NCBI GenBank assembly: GCA_907165065.1
Contig: OU015539.1
Span: forward strand, 11,926,816-11,990,815
Direction of reading: 5' to 3'
DNA length: 64,000 nt
DNA from: Caprimulgus europaeus
Lineage: Eukaryota; Chordata; Aves; Caprimulgiformes; Caprimulgidae
The notes below the pieces were generated by a model. That model saw only the letters and a list, made by a program, of their open reading frames with translations, was not told the origin of the DNA and made no database searches. Of the stretch, positions 24,201 through 37,100 are shown piece after piece (the first letter of the stretch is position 1; each line of letters starts with the position of its first letter). The translations under genes were made by a program, and so were the position numbers.

Positions 24201-26391
24201 ATCTGAGAGACTGGTTTGATCTTTACTTCCTAGGTCTTTTAAAAGGGCAAAAGCTGACAGTTTGTCATCTCTGGATCAGCTCAAGCATAGTGCAGAAAAC
24301 ACTTCTGTCTGGCATTTTAAATCTTGTAATAGCACAACCAAGACAGATTTGGCATAAAAGTGTAAGGATTCTGGGTTTTCCTTTATTGGCTGGGACATTT
24401 CTAATGTTAAGCTCCAGATGACAAGGAATAGGGATGTATTTGTGCTGGCATAAGTACAGAAGTGGTTGTGGTTAGATTTTTCCATTCCAGTATATCTAAA
24501 ATCAAGCTATCCTATTTGAAGTAAAACCACACCAAATAAAACTTATCTACATTCATTACAAGCCCAGCGTGCCTAACAAAGTTCATGAATACAGTTTCTG
24601 TATAAAGCTCAGGTCAGTTGTGAGTATATCTAGGATATTTTGTTTGTTTGTTTGTTTAAAAATCAAACTGTGCAGCTAACCAGAACCAGATGCAAAGGCT
24701 GAGGTTTTGTATAATGAGCTGAAATTCAGCAAGTTCAGTGGATTTCTTCCCAAGCAGTGAGCTCTGGCATGTGTTGAAACAAATGCAGAATAAAATCCAG
24801 GGATGATAGTAAGGGCATTAAAACTTTCATAAATCAAAAAGAAGAAAATGCTCACAAAAAGCAAATAAAATCAAAGCCCTGAATGGTAATTTTAACTGTA
24901 AACACTTCAGTCATGCCGAAAACATGGCAGAGAGAATTCTGCTCATTGTTGTGGGCTTTGGATGAGGCTTATGCCAAGTTCACTGTCCTTGTGCCTTGAA
25001 CAGAAAGAAGCTCAGGTTAAATCTTGTTTCCCTAGTAAGGAAAAAAGGCATTATTTTTTATATCCCAATTTCAACTATAACAAGAAAATTTTGTGGTAAA
25101 GGTGAACAATTTGGAAATGAAACTCTGGGAAGGAGACAAATTGGTATATGAAAGATTTATTGCAGCCTTTACATGGTTGATCCTCTCCATCTCTCCATGA
25201 AAGCTCACTTACTGTATTTCATCTATTCTCATTCCAATAAGTACATTTCTGTTTCTTTATTGTGAGGCTGTCAAGCATAAATACCAATCCATAATACACT
25301 GAAATAAAATCTATTCTGCAATAACAGAATAGAGTTCCCTTGCCACCCAGGGTGATTTTTCACTTTAGTCACTTCAGTTTAAACTTGCCTAGCTCCACTG
25401 AGATCATGCCTAATACCAGGTTTTTGACAATTAAGCTGACACCTATATGTACATATTCCTATAAAATAAGTATGAGAAAATGTTAACTTTTGAGGAGTGG
25501 AAGTTGTTAAGCTTAGTTTGCCAGCACTAGAAATCAAACCTTGTACACCGCTGTCCTTACGTTTACCACTTGTGGCCTGCTTTCAAAACCAGCTAAGGTT
25601 TTTTGCTCAGTCTGATAACAGATCCTGTAACAACATTTAGCATTTCTCTGAAAATCTTGCACTGGTTATATCCAATACTCTGATTCTTTACTGTAACTAA
25701 TAAACTCTGTTACTAGGTGAAAACAAAGTCTTTTGCACAGAGACAGACTAACCTATGCAAGTGCTGTACATAGAGTCACTGAAACGTGACTTAGAAACTA
25801 CTATAATCATAATTAGAGCTCCTGTCATCTTTGCAATTGCTGTCCCATTGAACACTTATCTAAATCCAGTGGGACCGCTAGAAGTGGATTCTTCTATGCA
25901 TTCTCTTCAGACTTCCCTTTTTACTGCCCTCTAACATTATTTCTACATCCTGATACCTAAATGGATTGTTCGTGAAGGATGAATTTTCTTATGATGGTGC
26001 TTAAATATAAAATTGGATAATCCTATCTCATTTCAGCATAATATTTCACATAGGTTTTGCTTTTAAAGGTTTCTTTTCCCTTTGAAGGTTATTGTTAAAC
26101 CAAATTTTACACAGTAATTTTGCTCTCATCTCTTGCACTGAGGCTTTTTGAACTTTTCTGAACCATTCACACTATTTACGTGTCACTCAAGGCAGTCAAA
26201 GTACCAAATCAAAAAGACATATTTTCAAAAGGACTGCCCCCTACAAAGTACATCTCTCTTTTAAGACAGGCCTAAATTCATTGTAAACCAAATGCCACTT
26301 TGCTGCCCATGAAAATTATAAGTCACTTTTTATGTGTTCTTCCCTTCTAAAAATCAAGGGTAGTGTTCAGTTCTGGATGGTTTTTTTTTCA
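21231..26391. other. TUB-upstream intergenic stretch
   Basis: No gene, retrotransposon or RNA recognised. It is AT-rich with a (TTTG)5 repeat at 24638-24660. Open frames are short and unremarkable. Distal TUB regulatory elements could be here but cannot be seen by eye. Confidence 0.5.
24638..24660. repeat. (TTTG)n microsatellite
   Basis: About five TTTG units flanked by T- and A-rich sequence. Confidence 0.85.
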
Positions 26392-26655
26392 CAGACTCAT
26401 AGGATGGATGGCAATGGAAGGCACCTCTGGAGATCGCCTTGTCCAGCCCCTCTGCCTCGAGCCGCGCCAACCACAGCGGGTTCCTCAGGGCTTTGTTCAG
26501 GCAAGTTTTGACTGTCTCCAAGAATGGAGACTTTTCTCTGGGCAGTCTGTGCTGTTGTTTGACCAGTCTCACAGTCAAAAGGTGTTGTCTTATGTCTAAA
26601 TGGAATTTCCTGTATCTCAATTTGTGCCTGTTACTCATTTTGTTCCCCTGAGCTA
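26392..26655 (-). mobile_element. Diverged CR1 fragment
   Basis: The reverse complement of the CR1 3' region is recognisable but degraded: CAGACTCATAGGATGGATGG, then CACCTCTGGAGATC, CTCCAAGAATGGAGAC and CTGGGCAGTCTGTGC. Divergence is greater than in the copies at 21.1 and 30.8 kb, which suggests an older subfamily. The right boundary is uncertain. Confidence 0.8.
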
Positions 26656-29600
26656 AGATGAACCATTTTGCACTCAACCAGCAGGAGTGGAATATATTGT
26701 ATCTCCCTTTGTTCTCATGGCAAGTCCAGAAGACCCTGAGGTGTCATTTCAGGTCAAAGCCAGGCTCTTCCAACTCAGACTGGGAGAATCACACTGAAAT
26801 TCTTGTAAGCCGTTAGCAAATGATAGGATGTCTTAACCTGCTGAAAGGATAAACCCCAAACTATTTCTTCATATTAAATAGACTTTTCTTTGCAGCATGG
26901 TGAGTAGACAACTCTACTTAATACTGCAAAACCTCAGGATTAATCTGAAGCTAAGTACATCCTTCATAACTGTTCTGTAAAACTGTGCATAGGCATTACT
27001 TCCAGTTAATGTAAAAAAAAAAAAAATCAATTTAAATTATAGATCTAAAACTGTCTATCCTAGCTGAGGGTATAGTTTTAAATCTTCATCCTTAGCTACT
27101 GGGGAGCTAAACAAAAAAAACAAACAAAATCCTATCTAATCTCAGAGATGTTTCCAACCCACAGATGTTTCAAACTCAGACATGACTTATCTGCCCTTAA
27201 AAGCAGTTAACTTCACCTGACAGTGAGCCAGAGAATTGAAATGCTCTCAGCAAAACTTGTAAGTAGAACCAGAAATGCTTGTCATAGGTGTTTGTTTGGA
27301 ACATCATGATAATGACCTTCTCATTTTATACCCTCTAGATTTCTTTTTCCATCAAACATGATTACTCAAATAAGTCAGTTTATTTAGAAAAAAAGAAAAA
27401 AAATAGCCAGAGGTTTTGAAAGTAACGTTCCATTACACTTTAAGACAGAGTTGGAATCAGATTAAAATGATTTGAGTTCTGAGTTCACTGTATGAGGAAA
27501 AAAGATTTGAATAGTTTTGTTTGGAGTCAAAGCAGCTAGAAAAATAGGAAACTAGTTTTAGAATGGCTGAGCATTTTTATAACTAGAAAACATTCTGAAG
27601 TCTTCAAAGTTTTCAGATTGTATTTAAGATTAAATAGTATCAAGTTATTATTTTTATTTGCTTGCTTTAAAATGGTCTAGCTAGTAAAACTTTGTGAAAG
27701 GACCAGGAGTAAGTATTTATATATTGTTTTGCTGTTCTCTTTCCAGTACAATGGGTTAAATATATTTGAGCTTGCAATGGAAACACCTGATTTTTGTTCA
27801 GAAATTACATGATTTATTAGCTTGATTTACTGCAATCATCTGCACTTCTGACCAATATATGACACTATTCATAATACGACTGCTTTACATCATCTTTGTA
27901 ATTCAATAAAATGCCACATTCACATTAGAGATGATAAACTGGGGTGAGAGCTAGATTATTCAGTTTGCCTACAGCTATATAGAAAGTCTCTGGATAAACA
28001 GGAATTGATAAATTGATCTTCACTGAAACATCCATCTACAGCGCATACAAATTATATTCTGGGTATCACACCCCAAGCACCGAGTCCTCCGTATTTGCCC
28101 GTACAAGGAAGGATGGGAGTGCATTGCTTACTCAGTGTTTTCCTGAATTACAACTAATGCAACCGACAGTAATTTCAAATCTGTCTATCTACTGTAGGTA
28201 GATATATCTGGATCTTCTTCTCTAATATTCGTCTCTGGAATTGCTACTTTGACTCCTTGGGATTTCTCTTTTCCTCCTTATCAATGGCAGTTCTGTGCTC
28301 CTCCTTTAAGCCAAATCCTGGTGCACCTTCCTTGCACTGGTACCACATTTTCCCCTTTATCCTTACAGTTGCATGGTCAGCTGGGTTCACGTGCTAAATA
28401 CAGTTATTCAGGTCTGGATCATAACACTGGTAATGCGATTGAAACCACGTCCTTTAACCCCTCTTCAGGTGCAGCAAGTTATAAAGACAAAGTGACTGAG
28501 AGCAGGGATAATTCCAGGTTCACACAAAATCCATTCTTTACGACTAAATCAAAAGGAGACTGAGATCAGTGCAACATTCCTTCAGTGAATATGCAGATAC
28601 AGTACATAATAGGGAGAAAGTGAAACCAGGCAGGTGATCTGAATTGGTAATAGATATAATACAGTCACTTGAAAAAAAAAAATTGTGGAAACTTAGTCAC
28701 AAGGCCTGGATTTAGTGAGAGGTCTGGGGAGAGGAAAAAACTAAACAGCATGAGACAGTTCAGGACATCAGAGTCTGCTACTGCCTTGCTGCTGGTACCA
28801 CTCATCGTTCCCATTCCTACATGAATGATGTGGCAGTGTTTCAGTTTACCTTTCTTCCTTCCACAGCTCTGTATCCTTTTCTTCTCTATTAAGATTCTTC
28901 AAGAAAGATCAAGGTTCAGGTCTTCAGGAAGAGATTTTTTTTACTATCTGCAGTATTGCCCCACCTGCCCCTGGACAGCACAGTTAATCTCTGAGGGTCA
29001 GCACATTTTGACTGGAAGATAAGCAAGAAGGAAACGTGAGACAGGGAAGCAGAAAAGAGCTGGGAGAAGAGAGTATTACAAAATGGGAGTGGAGATTTAA
29101 AAAAAACCCACCAGATTTTCTGCATTTAATAAAAGTCTGTTCCAAAACCACTGATGGCCCTTTTCCCAGAGAATACTGATATGTTTAGATACATTCTATA
29201 TACATATAATATACATACATGTTGTACCTCTAGCAGCCATAGTGAAGCAATTATGCATGATGGATATTTGGCACAGGCTTTTTGCTGCTATACCTGCTGA
29301 GTGACTCTGCTCACTCTCACAGAGTCCTAACTGTAACAACGCCCTTGAGAATCCACTCTGTAAGAAGCACTGCCTCTTCCTCAGGAGCTGCAGAGCAGTT
29401 TCTTCATTCTGACATTTGTTATTTATTGATCCTTGTCTACACTGTCTTCCTTCACATTAGGAAGGTGGTAACGTAACAGCCCATTTACAACCAGTGCTGT
29501 ATTGTACTGTAGTGTGAGAGAGATGTGTTGAGACGTACTGACTCAAAGACCTCGAGAAATTCCCTCCTGTGCCTCTCGGCACGTTTTCCAGTTTAACTCT

Positions 29601-30547
29601 CAAGCAGACCCAGTTAATAATAAGTCCCTTCCTTTATACAGGAATGTCGAAGCAAAACCAAAACTCAGTGAAGGAAATCAAGTCAAGGAGAAACAGAAAA
29701 AATACAGCCAATCCAGAAAACTGTCAAAAAGTTCACTAAGGGCTAATAGGCAAATTGATGTGGAAAAGGAGTGAACAAGACAGAGAGGAAAAAAAAATAA
29801 ACCCAGAAAACAGGAGACTCAGGTCTAGAATACAGAGTTGGTGTTAATAGACTAAATACAGTCAGAGAAACTACACACAAAAGGTCCATATATCAGCAGG
29901 CTGGGAGGGGAAAAAACCAAAAACCAAACCAAACCAAAAAACACACAGCAAAACCAACCAACCCTACAAAAATGAAAAGCCTCCAAAAATCCCACGTATT
30001 GTAATAGGATATTGGAGTAAGTTGGTCAATTAGAAATGAGTCACAGATGAAATACGCAAAGGTGTGCAGCACCTGAAGTGGTACAGAAGCTGGTAGTGGG
30101 TATTGTTACTTTTTTTCTGTTTGACAAATTCTTACTGCTTGATAGAATGAATTTTTTTGCACAAAATATGACAGACATACAGTAAATGAACAACACTTGA
30201 AAGGAAACATACTGCATATTTTTCTGAACGGCAGATTTTACTTCAAATCATTTTTTACATACAAATTGGTCTGTAGAAAAATATATTCTACTGAAAGTAC
30301 CCAACTGCACAGAGCACTGTTCCTGGAGATTATCTGTTTCCTTGCTATTTGCCCTAGCAGTCAAATACTAGTTGAAGAGTTCTTGGTTTGCCCTTTACTA
30401 CTCTATGCACATACACTTCAACAGACCTAAATGTATTATTACATTGAGGTAAGATACTGTAGGGCAGTCTGTGGCTCAGTTGCAAATTGTGTTCTGGAAG
30501 TAAAAAATTGGCAATAAACATTTCCAGGAGTCCATTTGAAAGAGAAG
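26656..30547. other. Intergenic stretch
   Basis: No gene recognised. It has A-tracts at about 27013-27026 and 28670-28682, and an A-rich tract grading into CCAAACC units at 29911-29965. A 104-codon frame at 28249-28563 has no recognisable features. Confidence 0.5.
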
Positions 30548-31110
30548 TGTGGCCAGTGGGTCGAGGGAGGTGATTCTCCCCTTCTACTCCACTCTTGTAA
30601 GGTCCCACCTGCAGTGCTGTGTCCAGTTCTGGAGCCCCCAACACAAGAAAGACATGGACCAATGAGAACGAGTCCAGGGGAGGCCACAAGGATGATCCAA
30701 GGGCTGGAGCAGCTCTGCTGTGAGGACAGGCTGAGAGAGTTGGGGCTGTTCAGTCTGGAAAAGAGAAGGCTCCAGGGAGAACTTATAGCAGCCTCCCAGT
30801 ACCTGAAGGGGCTACAAGAAAGCTGGGGAGGGACTTTTTGCAAAGGCACATAGTGATAGAACAAGGGGAAATGGCTTTGAACTGGAAGAGGGTAGGTTTA
30901 GATTAGATATTAGGAAGAAATTATTCACTGTGAGGGTGGTATGACACTTGCCCAGGTTGCCCAGAGAAGCTGTGGCTGCTCCTCCCTGGAAGTGTCCAAG
31001 GCCAGGTTGGATGAGGCTTTGAGCAACCTGGTCTAGTGGAAGGTGTCCCTGCTGATGGCAGGGGGGTTGGAACTGGATGATATGATTTATGCACATTTAT
31101 TCTATGGTCA
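30548..31110 (+). mobile_element. CR1 3'UTR fragment, 5'-truncated
   Basis: The sequence closely follows the CR1 3' region in sense orientation: GGCCAGTGGGTCGAGGGAGG, TGAGAGAGTTGGGGCTGTTC, GAAAGCTGGGGAGGGACTTT and GGCAGGGGGGTTGGAACT. The extreme 3' terminus (CCTTCCAACCC...) is mostly lost, with only a trace TTCTATGG near 31105. It is one of the best preserved copies in the window. Confidence 0.95.
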
Positions 31111-34110
31111 GCCTAATACGATAAAGGTAGGGATTCTGAGAGGAGGAAAACACAATTATACTAGCCAGCCTCAAGATGTGTTACACCATGCTCTCCTAAT
31201 GTCAGTAAGTGCCATCTCTCCTTGATGAAATTTTTAATTATTTGCAATTAAGTCTAACTCTGGATATTTAGAAAAAACTGTTCATTAATTTAAGTATTTA
31301 GAAGAATCAGTGAATATATTTTCCTTTAAATGAAACCTTTGACTTAACTAAATCAGAAAATAATACTGGAAAAAATTTAGATTTTCATATTGGCATCCTG
31401 CTTAACAAAACTTCACTATCCACTGGAGACTTTAGGGTAGCAGTAAAAGAGAGGACGCCTCTGTGCATATTGCCCCTTCCCTGAGATAAGTCTACTTTCC
31501 TCCTTCAGTATAGCAGTTGTAAAATTATAAAGTGGTACGACTAGTCCTGCCTGATTGCATTTACAGATACACATTGACCAAACATAAAATGAAGACTCTG
31601 GGCTCTTTTAACATCTACCAATTAATTATCTGTGTTACTGCATATAAATTATTTTAATTCCCCACTGACATGAAATGAATTCCAGACAGGTACAAAGGGA
31701 GATGCACCTCTATCCCAATTACAATCTCAAGAGCAGAATTGATTAAATATATTTATCTTGAAAAATGTCAGGCTTTCAGCATCACAAGTTTATTTACAGA
31801 GATGCTCAAGTTACATTTCCTATTATGTGATCAGCTGCATCCCTGAAGCAACCTATTGCCTCTTTCTTTAAAAGAAAATATTCATGAACAAAGGTAGTGT
31901 TATGAACACCTGCAGCCCCTGAAGAACAAGAGAGCTCTGGGCATCAAAACAAAGCATCAAAAGAGGCAGCAAACTAGAAAACTGCAGATTAACAAGAGCA
32001 CATGAGATAGATTGAATTTCAGCTGAGTGAGATTCTCAATCCAGGGCCTGGTTATCTGATTTTGAACAAGTCATTGCACCCTTAGGTTTCTCTTTCCTTA
32101 TGCGATGTTTACAGTGTAAACACAGAAGGCAATCAAAGTGTGATGCAGGACAGCCCCAGATGTATTTGTCTGCCCTAGCAGTGCCGTTGTCTGGAGCTCT
32201 GCCAAAAAAAAAAAACCCAACAAACCTAAAAAGCAAACATGGAAAAAAAATCTAAATCAGTTTACACTAAGCTGAATTTGTAAACCATCATAACCTCAGC
32301 AAGTTAAAATCTGCAGTGTTTTTAAGAAGGCCAGGTCACTCAGTCTTGAGGTACTAAACATACTGTTTCCCATCACAGGAACATTTCTCACTTAGCCAGT
32401 CTTCATGGTCATGAGGAATTTCTCTCACTGCCTCCTAATAAGCATCTTCAGCAGAGAAGTTTAACAGAACAGAGCACAGAGGTCTAATCCAAAGTTTTAT
32501 GCTCTAAACGAGAGTCAGTTAAATCTACTTACACCAGGTTGCATTCTGAAGTGGAAGAATTAAACTTACTTCATTAAACCAAAGAGAGTGCAATGGTTTT
32601 AATCGTATCCCCAAAGAACAGCCAGGCTGCTGACTGTTATGTAGTTTACCAGCACTGGAAACACCAGAGTTCAGAGGTTATTCTGGAATACATCCAGTTG
32701 AAAGCAGCAACTTCTATGAAGAAGCCTTGCAAAATTCCAGCAGCAGCCCCTGAGCACGTTGGACTGAACACAAGCTGGGATTTGACTCCACCCATACTTC
32801 ATTTCAGTGACATACGTGCTGAAAATTCCTTCAGGTGAAAGATTAATGCATGCAATCCTCCATAGCAGTGTATATAAATTCCAGATTATGTGCATCAAAA
32901 TCATATGGAAAACAAAGATAGAGATGTGACTTCTACAGAGTTGAAAATCCATTTTGCTGACAACACTTCTGATAATCTATAACTTTGCTAACTCATCTTA
33001 AAAGAAGAACAATCCCCTCCTGTTCCATTACATAAAAGCACACGGAAGCTATATGGGTCCCTAATTCCTCACATTTCTCCAGAGGAAAGATTGGTAGCTT
33101 AGCCTGATCTCTGCCATAGGTAAAAAGTGTCCTTAACGGTAGCAAAATGGAAGGTGCAGAGGGAACAAAAACCTTTCCTTTACAAAATGTCTCCTACCCC
33201 AAATGTCTCAGGGCATCTGAAGGAAGAGACCTGCCAGCCTTAATGTATGAGGATTTGTCTCACCTGGACACCTGGCTGTCTCAGTGGTTGCACCTGCTGC
33301 CCTTCTTATTGCAACATATCTGTCATTGGCCAAGACCTTGTCAAAGATGTATCTGGAGATACAGAGGGCCAAGGACCGAATGAACCCTTGTAAGTTGTAT
33401 TTGCACTGTCGGATGGCAATTCCATGTGGTTACCACCCAACCTCCATCACCCTGTCACCCAGAGCTAATGCCACATACTTTCATTTATTTCATTCTCATC
33501 CTGCATTTAAAACTGATTTTTTAATAAAAAGTATTTCCCCATTATACATGCACAGGGAAAGAGAAAGAGCAGACTGACTTCAGCACAAGCAGAGATGTTC
33601 CAGGGCAAGATCATAATTTATTTATTGGTTTCAGTCTGAATAGCTTCATCTGAATTAATAGCTCTCCTAAGTTTGTTCTCTGTGTGATCTACTCTGGCAG
33701 ACAAATTAGGAAGTGTAGAGATGGATAGAGCAGCCAAAATCTTTTCCATCTCAGTTCCAAAGGAATATAGCTGCTGCATGGTAGCAAAACATTGAATAAG
33801 AGAATAAAAGTTCAAAGCTAAATAATTGAAAACTTGGTTGGGTAAAATAATCTCTTTTGCTAACCAAGCCTGTGTAAGTATTTTATGAAAAATACAGAGC
33901 CGGGCTCGGTTCCTGGATAAAACCTATAATTATTTTATAAAGGCATATAGTAATTGAGGATGATTCAGAGATAGCTGAAGAAATAGCAGCTGTATCAATC
34001 TTCAGGGAAACAGTTCACAGAACTACGTTTTTAAAGACTCCTCAAGGGCAACTGCTAGCTATAGTCCATCTGTTCATAAAAATCAAAATGAGAAAAAAAA
34101 AATCAATTAT

Positions 34111-34126
34111 GATTTAAATTTAAATC
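34111..34126. repeat. 16-bp AT-rich palindrome
   Basis: GATTTAAATTTAAATC is perfectly self-complementary. Given its simple composition it may be coincidental. Confidence 0.8.
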
Positions 34127-37100
34127 AGATTTCAAGCCCAAAGCTTTTAAATTTCTTTGTCTGAGATTGCCGGCACACAGGCTTTAGATTTCAGACCTGC
34201 GTGATCTGTTTGAAAGAGTGGCTGGGAGGTCACACCAGTACATGTTCAGGTCTCTCCTTTAGGTCAGATTTGTGTTATGAATTTTTCCCCCTCTTTCTCA
34301 CAGTTAAAATGATATCCTAAACTTCAGTTTCCATAGCCCGGCCAGCCCATAGCACTTTTTTCTCCAGACTCCTCCAGGGAGGCAGTTTGCTGCCAAGCAG
34401 GCTCCTGTCCCCCAGGGAGACACCGTGGTGCCCTTCTGGCTGTGTATCTGTGCCCTCATATTTCAGAAGCAGAGCACCCTGAAAATCAAGTTCCACATTC
34501 CTAGCTCAGATTGATGAGCTGTAGGAAGAAGTTGGATGAAAAGATAATGACAAAAGTGAAACAGAGGTCACATCAAATATAATTTTGCTGATGCACAGAT
34601 TGGTTCAAAGTCTCTCAGATCATAAGACACTGCACATAGATATTAGTAGGAAACAGAACTCATAAAGACAAATTGATGGGTATTCTCACATGCAAGGGCT
34701 GCAACTAGGGAATTAATAGAATTGAATTTGCTGTGGCAGCATAAACATCAAATTACATTTTTGCTGGGAGAGCTGCAATGCTGAGAGCTAGTACCATAGC
34801 AAGACCTCTTCAGAGTTTTTAATTGCATTAGCAATGCGGTGTCAGGTACTTGTCCTTTTGTGAGATCAACTTCATGTTATTCATCAGCAGAGAAAACTCT
34901 GCATTGAGATGGATTTATTAACATTGTCTGTGTTACTTGAAACATATAATGCAAACCCTGTGGAAGCAGGGAAAATATGGTATGTAACAGTAAAGAACTG
35001 CAAATCAAACTCCAAATTTGCAAGGAACTAGCAGAACTTCACTGAGTTGAAGTGAACAATTAAGATTTATATCAGGTGAGAACTTGGTCCATTATTTCTG
35101 TAGTACTACGTAAATCATCATAAAACATGACAGATGCAGTATTAATGATGATCATCTAAAACTTAACCAGGGTCTCCCTCAAACCTTGCTCCTTCAATCA
35201 GTGTTGTCTATGACACTTCTGGAATAAACTGCTCTTTCATTCTAAATCCATCAAATTTTATATTTTGCCTCTCCTTGAAGTGATGGATTTTTGGCTGGGA
35301 CAAACTTTATAGTCAGGTGGGTCTAGCTAGAGGTGGTCCTGGGCTAGAGTTCACTTTGAGAGCACAGCCTTGCTCTGCTTCTGAGGATGTGTGAAATTTT
35401 GTGAGAGTCAGGTAATCTGATGGGCAAACAAGTTCCCTCTCAGTGAGCCTGGAGCGTGAACAAGCCGACACTAGATGAGGATGAAGGGGAAATCCAGAAT
35501 ACTGAAGAAGGTAACTCCCAGAACCAGCTTTGCCATCCTTCGCCCTCCAGGCAGTGAGGAGAAGGGTGTGCAGAGTGCGAGAATGGCGCTTTCGCACGCT
35601 TCACTAAGACAGTAGCTCTGCCTGCAGTATGGTAAATAAAGGATGGGCACCCATCAGTGCAGGAAGAAACACAGCACAGCTTTTGTGAGAAGCCACCACT
35701 TAAGCAGGCACCAACCATCTTAGAAAGTTAAAAAAAAAAACCCCTGCTTCTTAATGCTTTGAAGTAGAACTGCAGCACCCCTCAGACACAGCGTATTTCT
35801 CTCTCCTTCTCCCACCGCTCTCCATGAAGTCAGACAAGGAGTTTGGAGGGCACATGGTGAAACTGTCCTTTGGGGCAGACCTGCAACTTTCCATGCATCT
35901 ATATGAAGACATGTAGGGGAAACAAGAGAATATGTAGCCTGCCCTCCAACATCTTGAGGGACACGCCCATCCCGTCTCACTGCTGTGCTTAGCCACAGCC
36001 TTTTCAAGACTTTGGATCTGCAGGTGGCTGAATAGACTCTCATGCAGAAGTTGTTCCCTTTTTCATAGGAGCTCAGGAGGCCCTGTGGAAATGGCACCTA
36101 CACCAAGGATCCCATGCACCAGAAATCATGCCACGCTTCTCCAATGCTGCAGAATGGGCTTTAAAAAAATCACACTGTTCCTAAATAAATTGGAGTTATT
36201 CTAAGGTGCCTCTTGGATTTTAGTTTTAGGATTCTGGTTTCCATGTTTTCTCTACAACAGGGAGTGCTATAAGTATTTCCCTGTAAATGGACAGGCTCAA
36301 GTAATCATGTGTTGAGACTTTAGGCTCCATCTCAGGAGAGTCTCAAAAGTGCTGCAAAAGCAAGCAATGTTGAGCAGAGATATAAGTCCATCTGATTTCA
36401 CTGAAACTATCAGTACGCAGCAGTGACTGGTGCACAGGTCACCACGAAACAGCACACGTTATAGCCATATGCATGCAGCATTAGCATATTAATTCTATTG
36501 CAGACAATGGTGCTAATGTGGTCTTGAGTCATTTACTGACCACTAAATAATTAACTTTTACCACCAATATACTTTTGATTTATCATTTTTTCCATAACAA
36601 TTGAAAGTGGATCAGACCACAAATCATCAATATAGCAACTTTTTCCAGTACTTTGCATTTTCTTGTGAAATGAACGAGATAGATTAACTAGTCTTTTCTC
36701 AGCTACAGTATTCATCATTCAAATGAGTAAGTGACATTTAGATCAGCAACATTCTCCATTCTAATTGTTTATGTGAAAAAGAAAATTGAAATTAAAACAT
36801 TTTTTCAAGTTGCTTGTTGTAAACAGTGTTGCCACTCTTGAGCTGAAAGATGCTGATTCAAAAGCACTTTCGTAGATGAGAATTTCCCAAAGAAATTGAG
36901 AAAAGTAGGGAATAGGGAGGAAAAAACCCACATCACAGGGCCAGATCCTGGCCAACAATAAAGTTGTTCTAAGACAACGTTGGTGATGAGCTGACCTAGG
37001 AGCACCAATTGTCAGAATGATGTTACCTTAGATTCTCACCAATGCCAGCATCTGAGGGTGCTTTAGCGTGCTGCCTGCGATCGGGAGGCTACGCCACCTA

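Noticed and set aside
30548-31110. Protein frames 30439-30864 (-) and 30536-30853 (+)
   Set aside because: They are contained in a CR1 3'UTR and are not genes.
35720-36097. 125-codon minus-strand frame
   Set aside because: No recognisable domain, no ATG or splice context, and competing frames on the same strand.
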